Notes: generated from the letters alone by a model not told the origin. A DNA stretch of 64,000 nucleotides from Wohlfahrtiimonas larvae (GCF_039543665.1 NZ_BAABKE010000009.1:1-64000); one strand, 5' to 3'; positions 25,968 through 34,800 are shown, counted from the stretch's first letter. Made by a program: numbers and translations.

Positions 25968-26791
25968 TGGCAATTGTTAAGACTAAGCCAACATCAGCTG
26001 GCCGTCGCAATATGATTAAAATTGTGACGCCTGGTTTGCATAAAGGCGCTCCATACGCTCCATTGTTAGACAGCAAGTCAAAAACTGGCGGTCGTAATAA
26101 TAATGGTCGTATCACAACTCGTCACATTGGTGGTGGTCATAAGCAACACTATCGTATCGTTGACTTTAAGCGTGATAAAGATAATATTCCTGCGCGTGTT
26201 GAGCGTATTGAATACGATCCTAACCGTACTGCACATATCGCTTTATTGTGTTATGCAGATGGTGAGCGTCGTTACATCATTGCACCTAAAGGTGTGAGTG
26301 AAGGTGCGGTATTGTTGTCAGGTTCTGGTGCGCCAATTAAACCTGGTAATGCATTGCCTCTCCGTAATATTCCTGTAGGTTCTACAATTCATTGTATCGA
26401 ATTGAAAGAAGGTAAAGGTGCTCAGTTGGCTCGTTCAGCTGGTGCAGGTGTTCAATTGGTTGCTCGTGAAGGTCAATTCGTAACATTGCGTTTACGCTCT
26501 GGCGAAATGCGTCGCGTTCATGTTGATTGTAAGGCAACTTTAGGTGAAGTTTCTAACGGCGAACACAGCTTGCGCGTATTGGGTAAAGCTGGTGCAAAAC
26601 GTTGGTTAGGTGTTCGTCCTACAGTTCGCGGTGCGTGTATGAACCCGGTAGATCACCCTCACGGTGGTGGTGAAGGCCGTAGTAAAGGTGGTCGTCATCC
26701 TGTTACTCCATGGGGTGTGCCAACTAAAGGTTACAAAACAAGAAGCAATAAACGTACTGATAAGTTTATTGTTCGTCATCGTAATAAGTAA
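25967..26791 (+). CDS. rplB: 50S ribosomal protein L2
   Basis: 274 residues. L2 is needed for subunit association and peptidyl transfer. Hallmarks are NNNGRITTRHIGGGHKQHYR near residue 45 and the C-terminal VDHPHGGGEGRSKGGRHP with the functional His. The start overlaps the rplW stop by one base. Confidence 0.98.
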   Translation: MAIVKTKPTSAGRRNMIKIVTPGLHKGAPYAPLLDSKSKTGGRNNNGRITTRHIGGGHKQHYRIVDFKRDKDNIPARVERIEYDPNRTAHIALLCYADGERRYIIAPKGVSEGAVLLSGSGAPIKPGNALPLRNIPVGSTIHCIELKEGKGAQLARSAGAGVQLVAREGQFVTLRLRSGEMRRVHVDCKATLGEVSNGEHSLRVLGKAGAKRWLGVRPTVRGACMNPVDHPHGGGEGRSKGGRHPVTPWGVPTKGYKTRSNKRTDKFIVRHRNK

Positions 26792-26806
26792 GATAAAGGA
26801 TAATTT

Positions 26807-27079
26807 ATGCCACGTTCTATTAAGAAAGGCCCATTTATCGATCATCACTTAATGAAGAAAGTTGAAGAAGCTATTGCTTCTAAAAGCCGCAAGCCAATCA
26901 AAACTTGGTCACGTCGCTCAATGATCCTTCCTGAAATGATTGGTCTAACAATTGCAGTGCACAACGGTAAAGTGCATGTTCCGATTTTAATTACTGAAAA
27001 CATGATCGGTCATAAGTTGGGTGAGTTTGCACTTACTCGTACTTATCGTGGTCACGTTGCAGATAAAAAAGCGCGATAG
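26807..27079 (+). CDS. rpsS: 30S ribosomal protein S19
   Basis: 90 residues. S19 binds 16S rRNA in the head with S13. It starts MPRSIKKGPFIDHHLMKKVE and has KTWSRRSMILPEMIG and FALTRTYRGHVADKKAR. S10 operon, 15 bases after rplB. Confidence 0.98.
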   Translation: MPRSIKKGPFIDHHLMKKVEEAIASKSRKPIKTWSRRSMILPEMIGLTIAVHNGKVHVPILITENMIGHKLGEFALTRTYRGHVADKKAR

Positions 27080-27088
27080 GAGTTTATT

Positions 27089-27415
27089 ATGCAAACAGCT
27101 ACATTAAAATTTGCGCGTATCTCTCCTCAGAAGGCGCGCTTAGTTGCTGATCAAATTCGTGGTTTACCAGTTGAGCGTGCTTTAGCTCTTTTGGAATTCA
27201 GCGATAAGAAAGCAGCTGATATCATGAAGAAAGTGTTGAACTCAGCGATTGCTAATGCGGAAAATAATCAAGCATTAGATATCGACGGCTTGAAAGTACA
27301 AGCAGTTATGGTTGACGCTGGTCCTGTTCTTAAGCGCATGAGAGCACGTGCAAAAGGTCGCGGTAGCCGCATCCTTAAACGCACAAGTCATGTTGCGATC
27401 ACAGTAGCAGAATAA
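27089..27415 (+). CDS. rplV: 50S ribosomal protein L22
   Basis: 108 residues. Its beta-hairpin lines the exit tunnel, where macrolides act. RISPQKARLVADQIRG (about 10-25) and the hairpin ending RMRARAKGRGSRILKRTSH are complete, with no deletion seen. Ribosome-binding site taggag before the ATG. Confidence 0.98.
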   Translation: MQTATLKFARISPQKARLVADQIRGLPVERALALLEFSDKKAADIMKKVLNSAIANAENNQALDIDGLKVQAVMVDAGPVLKRMRARAKGRGSRILKRTSHVAITVAE

Positions 27416-27426
27416 GGGAGACTATA

Positions 27427-28113
27427 ATGGGTCAAAAAGTTAATCCAACCGGAATTCGTTTAGGTATCTCTAAAGATTGGAATTCACGTTGGTATGCAAA
27501 TAGCAAAGAATTTCCTGAGTTTATCGAAGCAGATTTCAGAGCTCGTGAATTTCTTCGTAAAGAATTAGCAAGCGCAGCGGTTTCTAAAATCCAAATCACT
27601 CGTCCAAGTAAATCAGCACAAGTAACGATCTTTACAGCTCGTCCTGGTGTTGTGATTGGTAAAAAAGGTGAGGATATCGAAAAATTACGTACACAGTTAA
27701 CTAAAATCATGGGTTGTCCTGTGCACGTAGCGATTGAAGAAATCAAGAAGCCTGAATTAGATGCATATTTGGTTGCAGAAGGTATTGCTCAGCAATTAGA
27801 GCGTCGTGTGATGTTCCGTCGTGCGATGAAGCGTGCTGTAACTAATACTATGAAGTTAGGTGCAGAAGGTATTCGTGTTAATGTTTCTGGTCGTTTGAAT
27901 GGTGCAGAAATTGCTCGTATGGAATGGTATCGTGAAGGCCGTGTGCCATTGCATACATTGCGTGCAAACATCGACTATGGTACAGCTGAAGCTTTAACTA
28001 CTTACGGTATCCTTGGTATCAAAGTTTGGATCTACAAGGGTGAAGTATTCGACTATCAAAAAGCTGATGAGCAGCCAGAGAAAGGTCGTCGCTCTAAAAA
28101 GAGAGGTGAATAA
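27427..28113 (+). CDS. rpsC: 30S ribosomal protein S3
   Basis: 228 residues. S3 helps form the mRNA entry tunnel and helicase. It starts MGQKVNPTGIRLGISKDWNS. The KH domain has VVIGKKGEDIEKLR, and the C-terminal domain has the GRLNGAEIARMEWYREGRVP block. A basic tail ends the protein. S10 operon. Confidence 0.98.
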   Translation: MGQKVNPTGIRLGISKDWNSRWYANSKEFPEFIEADFRAREFLRKELASAAVSKIQITRPSKSAQVTIFTARPGVVIGKKGEDIEKLRTQLTKIMGCPVHVAIEEIKKPELDAYLVAEGIAQQLERRVMFRRAMKRAVTNTMKLGAEGIRVNVSGRLNGAEIARMEWYREGRVPLHTLRANIDYGTAEALTTYGILGIKVWIYKGEVFDYQKADEQPEKGRRSKKRGE

Positions 28114-28115
28114 TT

Positions 28116-28529
28116 ATGTTACAGCCTAAACGTACAAAATTTAGAAAAATGCGTAAAGGCCGCAACCGCGGTAACGCACTTGCTGGTAATCAAGTTAGCT
28201 TTGGTGAATTCGGCTTAAAAGCTACGACACGTGGTCGTATCACAGCGCGTCAGATCGAATCTGCGCGTCGTGCAATCAACCGTTACGTTCGTCGTGGTGG
28301 TAAAGTTTATATCCGTGTATTCCCAGATGTGCCAATTACTAATAAACCTTTAGAAGTTCGTATGGGTAGTGGTAAGGGTAACGTTGAATATTGGGTAGCT
28401 AAGGTTCAACCAGGCAGAATGTTATACGAAATCGAAGGCGTTGCTGAAGATGTTGCGCGCGAAGCTTTCCGTTTAGCGGCTGCTAAATTAGCTGTTCAAA
28501 CAACATTTGTTGCTAGAACAGTACTATAA
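28116..28529 (+). CDS. rplP: 50S ribosomal protein L16
   Basis: 137 residues. L16 contacts A-site tRNA. N-terminus MLQPKRTKFRKMRKGRNRG, then FGEFGLKATTRGRITARQIE, and MGSGKGNVEYWVAKVQPG in the middle. It begins 2 bases after the rpsC stop. Confidence 0.98.
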   Translation: MLQPKRTKFRKMRKGRNRGNALAGNQVSFGEFGLKATTRGRITARQIESARRAINRYVRRGGKVYIRVFPDVPITNKPLEVRMGSGKGNVEYWVAKVQPGRMLYEIEGVAEDVAREAFRLAAAKLAVQTTFVARTVL

Positions 28530-28539
28530 GGTGATGATT

Positions 28540-28740
28540 ATGAGTAATAATTTTATGGAAACATTATCTGCTAAGAGTGTTGAAGAGTTAAAAGCTGAGC
28601 GTTTAGAATTGCGTAAAGCACAGTTTAACTTACGTATGCAAAAAGCGACTGGTCAGTTGGAAAAGCCACATCAGTTTAAAGCAACTCGTAAGCAAATTGC
28701 TCAAATCAACACAGTTTTAGCACAAAAGGCAGGTGAATAA
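28540..28740 (+). CDS. rpmC: 50S ribosomal protein L29
   Basis: About 66 residues from the ATG at 28540, with AAGGTG 7 bases upstream. An earlier frame start at 28507 would overlap rplP and is rejected. Two-helix protein next to the tunnel exit. Conserved LSAKSVEELKAERLELRKAQ and FNLRMQKATGQLEKPHQ. The stop overlaps the rpsQ start by one base (TAATG). Confidence 0.95.
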   Translation: MSNNFMETLSAKSVEELKAERLELRKAQFNLRMQKATGQLEKPHQFKATRKQIAQINTVLAQKAGE

Positions 28741-29006
28741 TGTCTGAAGTTAAACAAAAAGTTGAGCGTACAGTAGTTGGTCGTGTTTCATCTGATAAGA
28801 TGGATAAAACAATTACGGTATTGGTTGAGCGTTTAGTAAAGCACCCAATTTATGGTAAATACATTAAGCGTTCTACAAAGTTTCATGCGCATGATGAAAA
28901 TAACATCTGTAAAGCGGGTGATTTAGTTGAAATTAAACAATCACGTCCAATGTCTAAGTTAAAATCTTGGGAATTGGTTAAAGTGATCGAAGAAGCAAGA
29001 GGTTAG
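28740..29006 (+). CDS. rpsQ: 30S ribosomal protein S17
   Basis: 88 residues. Primary 16S rRNA-binding protein with an OB fold. TVVGRVSSDKMDKTITVLVE and HPIYGKYIKRSTKFHAHDE are standard. The start overlaps the rpmC stop. Last gene of the E. coli-type S10 operon. Confidence 0.98.
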   Translation: MSEVKQKVERTVVGRVSSDKMDKTITVLVERLVKHPIYGKYIKRSTKFHAHDENNICKAGDLVEIKQSRPMSKLKSWELVKVIEEARG

Positions 29007-29010
29007 TGAA

Positions 29011-29379
29011 ATGATTCAAACTCAATCTATGCTTGAAGTTGCTGATAACTCAGGTGCAAAGCGCTTGATGTGTATCAAAGTTTTGGGCGGTTCACATCGT
29101 CGTTATGCTGGTGTTGGTGACATCATCAAAGTATCTGTTAAAGATGCTATTCCACGTGGTCGTGCGAAGAAAGGTGAAATCTACAATGCATTAGTTGTTA
29201 GAACACGTAAAGGCGTGCGTCGTGATGACGGTTCATTGGTAAAATTTGATGGCAATGCTGCTGTATTGTTGAACTCAAAATTTGAACCAATTGGTACACG
29301 TATTTTTGGACCAGTAACTCGCGAGCTTCGTGGTGATCGTTTCATGAAGATCATCTCTTTGGCTCCAGAAGTAATTTAA
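29011..29379 (+). CDS. rplN: 50S ribosomal protein L14
   Basis: 122 residues. L14 forms an intersubunit bridge and is the target of silencing factor RsfS. MIQTQSMLEVADNSGAKRLM at the start and FGPVTRELRGDRFMKIISLA at the end. It begins only 4 bases after rpsQ, so S10 and spc operons are joined here without a visible terminator. Confidence 0.98.
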   Translation: MIQTQSMLEVADNSGAKRLMCIKVLGGSHRRYAGVGDIIKVSVKDAIPRGRAKKGEIYNALVVRTRKGVRRDDGSLVKFDGNAAVLLNSKFEPIGTRIFGPVTRELRGDRFMKIISLAPEVI

Positions 29380-29388
29380 GGTGAGAAC

Positions 29389-29730
29389 ATGAATAAATTA
29401 CGTAAAGGTGATGAAGTTGTAGTAATTGCTGGTAATGACAAAGGTAAAACTGGTCATATCGTTTCAATTACTAAAGACGGCTCAAGAGTTTTAGTTGCGG
29501 GTGTTAACAAAAAAATTAAACATGTTAAACCAAACCCTCAACGTGGTATCGAAGGTGGTCGCGTAGAACAGGAAGCAACAATCCATATTTCTAACGTTAT
29601 GATCTTCAATCCAGAAACTAAGAAAGGTGATCGTGTTCGTATCGAAGTAACTGCTACAACAGATGCAAACGGTAAAAATACTTTCACAAGAGAAAGATTT
29701 TTTAAATCAACTAACAAAAAAATTGGCTAA
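29389..29730 (+). CDS. rplX: 50S ribosomal protein L24
   Basis: 113 residues, slightly longer than E. coli (104). The KOW motif KGDEVVVIAGNDKGKTG is at residues 6-22. It initiates 50S assembly. The C-terminus (RERFFKSTNKKIG) is extended. It is followed by an unusually long gap with a strong hairpin before rplE. Confidence 0.97.
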   Translation: MNKLRKGDEVVVIAGNDKGKTGHIVSITKDGSRVLVAGVNKKIKHVKPNPQRGIEGGRVEQEATIHISNVMIFNPETKKGDRVRIEVTATTDANGKNTFTRERFFKSTNKKIG

Positions 29731-29762
29731 TCCCTAATTTTTCTGTTATTGTATTGTGCTCT

Positions 29763-29800
29763 ACTCTCATAGATGTATGTCTATGAGAGTGTTTGTTTTA
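29763..29800 (+). terminator. Strong hairpin between rplX and rplE
   Basis: Perfect 11-bp stem actctcataga/tctatgagagt with a 6-base loop, followed by the T-rich gtttgtttta. It sits in a 127-base gap in the middle of the spc operon, where genes are normally packed. It may attenuate transcription or form an L5/S8-type translational control site. Confidence 0.55.
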
Positions 29801-29857
29801 ACAGTCGCTGAATAGGATGCATTTCTTTAATATATCCGTTTGGCTAGGATTAATTTT

Positions 29858-30397
29858 ATGACAAGATTAAATCAATACTACAGTGATGTAGTTGTTCCAA
29901 AATTAATGGAACAATTTGGATATAAAAATCCAATGGAAGTACCAAAAATCACTAAAATTACCTTGAATATGGGTGTTGGTGAAGCTGTTGCTGATAAAAA
30001 AGTAATGGATTCTGCAGTAGCTGATATGGCGGCAATTGCTGGTCAAAAGCCAGTTGTAACATTGTCTAAAAAATCAATCGCTGGTTTTAAAATCCGTGAT
30101 GGTTGGCCTGTAGGTTGTAAAGTGACTTTACGTCGTGCTCATATGTATGAGTTTTTGGATCGTTTGATCAATATCTCGTTGCCACGTGTACGTGACTTCC
30201 GTGGTATTAATGGTCGTTCATTTGATGGTCGTGGTAACTATAGCTTCGGTATCAAAGAGCAAATCATTTTCCCAGAAATCGATTATGAAAAAGTTGATGC
30301 ATTACGTGGTATGGACATTAACTTTACGACAACTGCAAAAACTGATGCAGAAGCAAAAGCTTTGATTGCTGCATTTGGTTTCCCATTCCGTAATTAA
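29858..30397 (+). CDS. rplE: 50S ribosomal protein L5
   Basis: 179 residues from the ATG at 29858, equal to E. coli L5; TAGGA lies 8 bases upstream. A TTG six codons earlier is rejected. L5 binds 5S rRNA and contacts P-site tRNA. MTRLNQYYSDVVVPKLME, ITLNMGVGEAVADKKV and FRGINGRSFDGRGNYSFGI are typical. Confidence 0.98.
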   Translation: MTRLNQYYSDVVVPKLMEQFGYKNPMEVPKITKITLNMGVGEAVADKKVMDSAVADMAAIAGQKPVVTLSKKSIAGFKIRDGWPVGCKVTLRRAHMYEFLDRLINISLPRVRDFRGINGRSFDGRGNYSFGIKEQIIFPEIDYEKVDALRGMDINFTTTAKTDAEAKALIAAFGFPFRN

Positions 30398-30408
30398 TAG
30401 GTAATACT

Positions 30409-30714
30409 ATGGCAAAAAAATCAATGATCAATCGTGAGCTCAAAAGAGCGAAATTGGTTGAAAGATTGCAAGCTAAGCGCAATCGCTTAAAAGATATTAT
30501 TAAAAGTGAAACTGTAAGCTTTGAAGAAAAACAAGCTGCGGTTATTGCTTTGCAAAAAATGCCTCGTGACTCTTCTGCTTCACGTAAACATTCACGTTGT
30601 TCGATCACTGGTCGTCCACATGGTGTGTACAGCAAATTTGGTTTGGGTCGTAATAAATTGCGCGAAATTACTATGCGCGGTGACATCCCAGGCTTACGTA
30701 AAGCAAGTTGGTAA
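30409..30714 (+). CDS. rpsN: 30S ribosomal protein S14
   Basis: 101 residues, the long zinc-free type. MAKKSMINRELKRAKLVERL at the start. The C-terminal SRKHSRCSITGRPHGVYSKF replaces the CxxC knuckle of the short type. Position between rplE and rpsH is standard. Confidence 0.98.
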   Translation: MAKKSMINRELKRAKLVERLQAKRNRLKDIIKSETVSFEEKQAAVIALQKMPRDSSASRKHSRCSITGRPHGVYSKFGLGRNKLREITMRGDIPGLRKASW

Positions 30715-30729
30715 TTGAGGAGATAATTC

Positions 30730-31125
30730 ATGAGTATGCATGATCCGATTGCAGATATGTTAACGAGAATTCGTAACGCACAATCTGCACAAAAAGAAAC
30801 TGTAGCGATGCCTTCTTCTACTAAGAAAGAAGCAATTGCAAAAGTATTAAAAGATGAAGGTTATATTTCTGGTTTTGAAGTAACAGCTGAAGGTGCTAAA
30901 AAGACTTTATCTATTACATTGAAATATTATCAAGGTAAAGCTGTAATCGAGACTTTGGATCGCGTAAGCCGTCCTAGCCTTCGTATCTACAGAAGTAAAG
31001 ATCAACTTCCATCAGTATTGGGTGGCTTGGGTATTGCGATTATTTCTACCTCTAAAGGTTTGATGACAGATCGTAAAGCAAGAGCTATGTCCTTAGGTGG
31101 TGAAGTAATTTGTTTCGTAGCATAA
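30730..31125 (+). CDS. rpsH: 30S ribosomal protein S8
   Basis: 131 residues. S8 binds the central domain of 16S rRNA and in E. coli represses the spc operon at the rplE start. MSMHDPIADMLTRIRNAQSA at the start and STSKGLMTDRKARAMSLGGE near the end. It has a strong ribosome-binding site (gaggag). Confidence 0.98.
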   Translation: MSMHDPIADMLTRIRNAQSAQKETVAMPSSTKKEAIAKVLKDEGYISGFEVTAEGAKKTLSITLKYYQGKAVIETLDRVSRPSLRIYRSKDQLPSVLGGLGIAIISTSKGLMTDRKARAMSLGGEVICFVA

Positions 31126-31135
31126 GGAGTAGGAA

Positions 31136-31672
31136 ATGTCTCGTGTAGCAAAGAAAATTATTCCAATTCCTGCTGGTGTTGAAGTATCTATCACAGGTAA
31201 CTTGGTGAAAGTTAAGGGCGCTAAAGGCTCAAGTGAATTACAATTGCATTCTGCAGTTGGTATTAAGCAAGAAGATGGTAACTTAGTCATTGTTCCTGAT
31301 TTGGATCAAACTAAGGGTAGTTATGCTTTAGCTGGAACTATGCGTTCGTTGGTTAACAATATGGTTATCGGCGTGTCAGCAGGTTTCGAAAAGAAATTGC
31401 TTTTAGTTGGTGTTGGTTATCGTGCGCAGGCGCAAGGTTCAGCATTGAATCTTACATTAGGTTTTTCTCACCCAGTCGTTCATGCAATGCCTGAAGGTGT
31501 AACTTGTGAAACTCCTTCACAAACTGAAATTATCATCCGTGGTGTTGATAAACAAGCAGTTGGCGAAGTAGCAGCAAAAGTACGTGCTTATAGACCGCCA
31601 GAGCCTTATAAGGGTAAAGGTGTACGTTATGCTGATGAAGTTGTTTCATTGAAAGAAGTTAAGAAAAAGTAG
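31136..31672 (+). CDS. rplF: 50S ribosomal protein L6
   Basis: 178 residues. L6 lies near the sarcin-ricin loop. MSRVAKKIIPIPAGVEVSI at the start and the family signature PEPYKGKGVRYADE near the C-terminus. spc operon. Confidence 0.98.
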   Translation: MSRVAKKIIPIPAGVEVSITGNLVKVKGAKGSSELQLHSAVGIKQEDGNLVIVPDLDQTKGSYALAGTMRSLVNNMVIGVSAGFEKKLLLVGVGYRAQAQGSALNLTLGFSHPVVHAMPEGVTCETPSQTEIIIRGVDKQAVGEVAAKVRAYRPPEPYKGKGVRYADEVVSLKEVKKK

Positions 31673-31678
31673 GTGATT

Positions 31679-32035
31679 ATGAACGTAAAAAAAGAAGCTA
31701 GACTACGTCGTAGTCGTAAGGCTAGAGCAAAAATTAGAGAAATCGGTGCGACACGTTTGACTATTTTTAGAACGCCTCGTCATATCTATGCTCAAGTAAT
31801 TTCTCCATGCGGTAAAAATATTTTGGCGGCAGCATCTACTTTAGATAAAGAAGTACGTGCTCAAATCCAGAACGGTGGAAATATTGGTGCAGCTCAAGTT
31901 GTTGGTAAAGTTGTTGCAGAACGTGCATTGAAAGCAAATATTACATCTGTTGCTTTTGATCGTGCAGGTTTCCAATACCACGGACGCATTAAAGCATTGG
32001 CAGATTCAGCTCGCGAAGCTGGCTTACAATTCTAA
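31679..32035 (+). CDS. rplR: 50S ribosomal protein L18
   Basis: 118 residues from the ATG at 31679. An earlier GTG at 31673 directly abuts the L6 stop and is less likely because AGGTG serves the ATG. L18 binds 5S rRNA with L5. The basic N-terminus KKEARLRRSRKARAKIRE and the end FDRAGFQYHGRIKALADSAR are typical. Confidence 0.97.
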   Translation: MNVKKEARLRRSRKARAKIREIGATRLTIFRTPRHIYAQVISPCGKNILAAASTLDKEVRAQIQNGGNIGAAQVVGKVVAERALKANITSVAFDRAGFQYHGRIKALADSAREAGLQF

Positions 32036-32047
32036 TAGGGATTTGAT

Positions 32048-32566
32048 ATGGCAAAGAAATCAGAAAATACAAACGTTGCAGCACAAGCGGATGCATTTCA
32101 AGAAAAGCTTGTTGCAGTAAATCGTGTATCTAAAACAGTTAAAGGTGGTCGTCAATTCGCATTTGCTGCTTTGACAGTAGTAGGTGATGGTAATGGTCGC
32201 GTAGGTTTTGGATATGGTAAAGCTAAAGAAGTTCCTTTGGCAATCCAGAAGTCAGTAGAGCAAGCTCGCAAAAATATTAAAGAAGTTGCTTTAACAAACG
32301 GTACATTGCAATATCCAGTAACTGGTATTCATGGTGCTGCGCGTGTTTATATGCAACCTGCATCTGAAGGTACTGGCGTTATCGCTGGTGGCGCAATGCG
32401 TGCTGTGTTTGAAGTTGCTGGTGTTAAAGATGTTTTGGCTAAGTGTCAAAATTCACGTAATCCTATCAACGTTGTTCGCGCAACAATCGAAGGATTATGC
32501 TCTATGAAATCACCTGAAGATATCGCTGCTAAGCGTGGTCTTTCAGTTGAAGACATTAAGGAGTAA
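32048..32566 (+). CDS. rpsE: 30S ribosomal protein S5
   Basis: 172 residues. S5 affects decoding accuracy and lies at the mRNA entry. The dsRNA-binding part has LVAVNRVSKTVKGGRQFAF; VGDGNGRVGFGYGKAKEVP and GAARVYMQPASEGTGVIAGG follow. No spectinomycin-type change is obvious in the VNRVSKTVKGG loop. Confidence 0.98.
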   Translation: MAKKSENTNVAAQADAFQEKLVAVNRVSKTVKGGRQFAFAALTVVGDGNGRVGFGYGKAKEVPLAIQKSVEQARKNIKEVALTNGTLQYPVTGIHGAARVYMQPASEGTGVIAGGAMRAVFEVAGVKDVLAKCQNSRNPINVVRATIEGLCSMKSPEDIAAKRGLSVEDIKE

Positions 32567-32569
32567 TTC

Positions 32570-32749
32570 ATGAGTACTATTACTGTTACTTTGGTTAAAA
32601 GTACCAATGGTCGTCTGCAGTCACATAAAGATTGTGTGCGTGGTTTAGGATTAAGAAAAATTAATCATACTGTTGAAGTTCAAGATACGCCAGAAAACAG
32701 AGGGATGATTAATAAAGTGTCCTATTTATTGAAAGTTTCTGAAAAATAG
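32570..32749 (+). CDS. rpmD: 50S ribosomal protein L30
   Basis: 59 residues, between rpsE and rplO where L30 is expected. It starts MSTITVTLVKSTNG, then LGLRKINHTVEVQDTPENRG and MINKVSYLLKV, all standard. It begins 3 bases after rpsE with aaggag upstream. Confidence 0.97.
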   Translation: MSTITVTLVKSTNGRLQSHKDCVRGLGLRKINHTVEVQDTPENRGMINKVSYLLKVSEK

Positions 32750-32757
32750 GTGAAATA

Positions 32758-33192
32758 ATGCATTTAAACACTTTAACTAGTACAGAAGGTAGCCGTAAAG
32801 CTAAGAAACGTCTTGGACGTGGTATTGGTTCTGGCTTGGGTAAAACAGCTGGTCGTGGTCATAAAGGTCAGCACTCACGTTCGGGTGGTTACCATAAAGT
32901 TGGCTTTGAAGGCGGTCAGATGCCTTTACAACGTCGTCTTCCAAAAGTTGGCTTCGTTTCTCAAATCTCTTTGAAAACAGCTGAAGTTCCTTTGTCTGCA
33001 TTGGCAAAAGTACAAGGTAATGAGATTGATTTGATCGCGTTAAAATCATCTAATGTAATTGCTGGTAAATTTGAAAGAGCAAAAATTGTTCTTTCAGGTA
33101 CAATTGACCGCGCAGTAACAATTAATGGTTTAGCGGTTACAAAAGGTGCTAAGGAAGCAATCTTGGCGGCAGGTGGAACAATCAACGAATAA
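32758..33192 (+). CDS. rplO: 50S ribosomal protein L15
   Basis: 144 residues. Late 50S assembly protein. The Gly/Arg-rich N-terminal arm (KKRLGRGIGSGLGKTAGRGH at about 17-36) and QMPLQRRLPKVGF are typical. spc operon, 9 bases before secY. Confidence 0.98.
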   Translation: MHLNTLTSTEGSRKAKKRLGRGIGSGLGKTAGRGHKGQHSRSGGYHKVGFEGGQMPLQRRLPKVGFVSQISLKTAEVPLSALAKVQGNEIDLIALKSSNVIAGKFERAKIVLSGTIDRAVTINGLAVTKGAKEAILAAGGTINE

Positions 33193-33201
33193 AGATATAG
33201 T

Positions 33202-34623
33202 ATGAAAAATAATCAACTTCCTCAGCTTGGCAACTTATCAGAATTAAAATCTCGTTTTTTATTTTTGATGTTGGCTTTGATTGTTTACCGTTTAGGTGTA
33301 CATATCACAGTCCCTGGGATCAATGTTCCTTTATTAATGGATCAAATGACACAGCCAGGTGAAGGCCAAGGTTTAAGTGCGATGATGAACCTGTTTTCAG
33401 GTGGCGCATTTGAAAGGATGTCGATTTTTATGCTAGGGGTTATGCCATATATTACAGCATCTATTGTTATTCAGATGCTGAGTGTGGTATACCCACCACT
33501 TGAACAAATTAAAAAAGAAGGCCAAGCAGGGCGTCGTAAGATAACGCAATATACTCGTTATCTCACTATTGTTTTTGCTGCAGCGCAAGGTACAGCATAT
33601 GCATTTGGTATTGTTAATGGTTCCTTAGGATTTAACGCAAGTATCGTTATGATTCCAGCTTTTAACTTTGTCTTGTTGGCTGTTATTACTTGGATTACAG
33701 GTACAATTTTCTTGATGTGGTTGGGTGAGCAAATTTCTGAAAGAGGCGTAGGTAATGGTATTTCTATGATTATCTTTGCTAGTATCTTGATGGGTATGCC
33801 AACAGGCGTAAGTGCATTATTTGATACGGCTCGTACAGAAGGTACTACGCTTGCATATTTAAAAGTTGTCTTTGTAATCTTATTTGTTATGGCGATAGTG
33901 TTGTTGGTTGTATTTATTGAACGCGGTCAACGCCGTATTACGATCAATTATGCAAGAAAACAACAAGGGCGCCAAATGTCAATTGGTGGGCAAACAACAC
34001 ATCTTCCATTGAAATTGAATATGGCAGGTGTTATTCCAGCAATTTTCGGCTCGGCATTCTTGTCTTTCGTTTACACAATTTCAGCAGCACTGGCTAAGAT
34101 TGAAGTACAGGTTGTTGATGGTCCTATGTCTGGTTTACAAAAGTTCTCATTTTTTGCAAGTCAATTCTTCCAGAAAATCGGCAACTATGGTGTTAAGTAT
34201 TTCACACCAGGTCAACCAGCTTATATGATTTTATTTGCTGCTTTAATTATTTTCTTCTGCTTCTTTTATACTGCAATTCAGTTTAACTCAAAAGAAACAG
34301 CTGAAAACTTAAAGCGTTCTGGTGGTTTCATTCCAGGCATTCGCCCAGGAATTCAAACTTCTCAGTTTTTTGATAAAGTATTAACTAGAATTACACTTTG
34401 GGGTGCGTTGTATATTACAGCAATCTGTTTATTACCAGATATGTTAGGCGCAATTTTTAATTTCCCAAGTTATTTTGGTGGTACTTCTATTCTGATTGCG
34501 GTTGTAGTTGTCATGGACTTAATTGCTCAAGTTCAAGCTCAGTTGGTATCTCAACAGTATTCATCGTTGATGAAAAAAGCCAATATTAGCAATGCTTTAA
34601 ATGGCAAACCGCCTTCAATCTAA
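33202..34623 (+). CDS. secY: Protein translocase subunit SecY
   Basis: 473 residues, longer than the 443 of E. coli. Central channel of the Sec translocon in the inner membrane with ten membrane helices. Family signatures: GVHITVPGIN near residue 32, the MMNLFSGGAFERMSIFMLGV plug region, and ISERGVGNGISMIIFA. Cytoplasmic loops with ERGQRRITINYARKQQGRQ are present. The extra length lies partly in the fourth periplasmic segment (PMSGLQKFSFFASQF region). Confidence 0.97.
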   Translation: MKNNQLPQLGNLSELKSRFLFLMLALIVYRLGVHITVPGINVPLLMDQMTQPGEGQGLSAMMNLFSGGAFERMSIFMLGVMPYITASIVIQMLSVVYPPLEQIKKEGQAGRRKITQYTRYLTIVFAAAQGTAYAFGIVNGSLGFNASIVMIPAFNFVLLAVITWITGTIFLMWLGEQISERGVGNGISMIIFASILMGMPTGVSALFDTARTEGTTLAYLKVVFVILFVMAIVLLVVFIERGQRRITINYARKQQGRQMSIGGQTTHLPLKLNMAGVIPAIFGSAFLSFVYTISAALAKIEVQVVDGPMSGLQKFSFFASQFFQKIGNYGVKYFTPGQPAYMILFAALIIFFCFFYTAIQFNSKETAENLKRSGGFIPGIRPGIQTSQFFDKVLTRITLWGALYITAICLLPDMLGAIFNFPSYFGGTSILIAVVVVMDLIAQVQAQLVSQQYSSLMKKANISNALNGKPPSI

Positions 34624-34646
34624 AATATTCTCGATTAGGAGTTTTT

Positions 34647-34760
34647 ATGAAAGTTAGAGCATCAGTAAAAAGAATTTGCAGAAAATGCAAAATCATTAAA
34701 CGCCATGGTGTTATTAGAGTTATCTGTGAAGATGGACGTCATAAGCAACGTCAAGGATAA
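34647..34760 (+). CDS. rpmJ: 50S ribosomal protein L36
   Basis: 37 residues. It starts MKVRASVKRICRKCKIIKRH and ends with EDGRHKQRQG. The zinc ligands of the C+ form are all present (Cys11, Cys14, Cys27, His32). TTAGGAG lies upstream. Last gene of the spc operon. Confidence 0.97.
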   Translation: MKVRASVKRICRKCKIIKRHGVIRVICEDGRHKQRQG

Positions 34761-34768
34761 TTAAATTT

Positions 34769-34800
34769 GTGGAATTCTGAAAAACAGTATAGAATTCCAC
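34769..34800 (+). promoter_or_regulatory. Hairpin before rpsM, candidate S4-responsive alpha-operon site
   Basis: Perfect 10-bp stem gtggaattct/agaattccac with a 12-base loop that contains a smaller ctg...cag pairing, 41 bases before rpsM. E. coli has an S4-binding pseudoknot at this place. Whether this hairpin serves the same role is inferred from position only. Confidence 0.45.
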
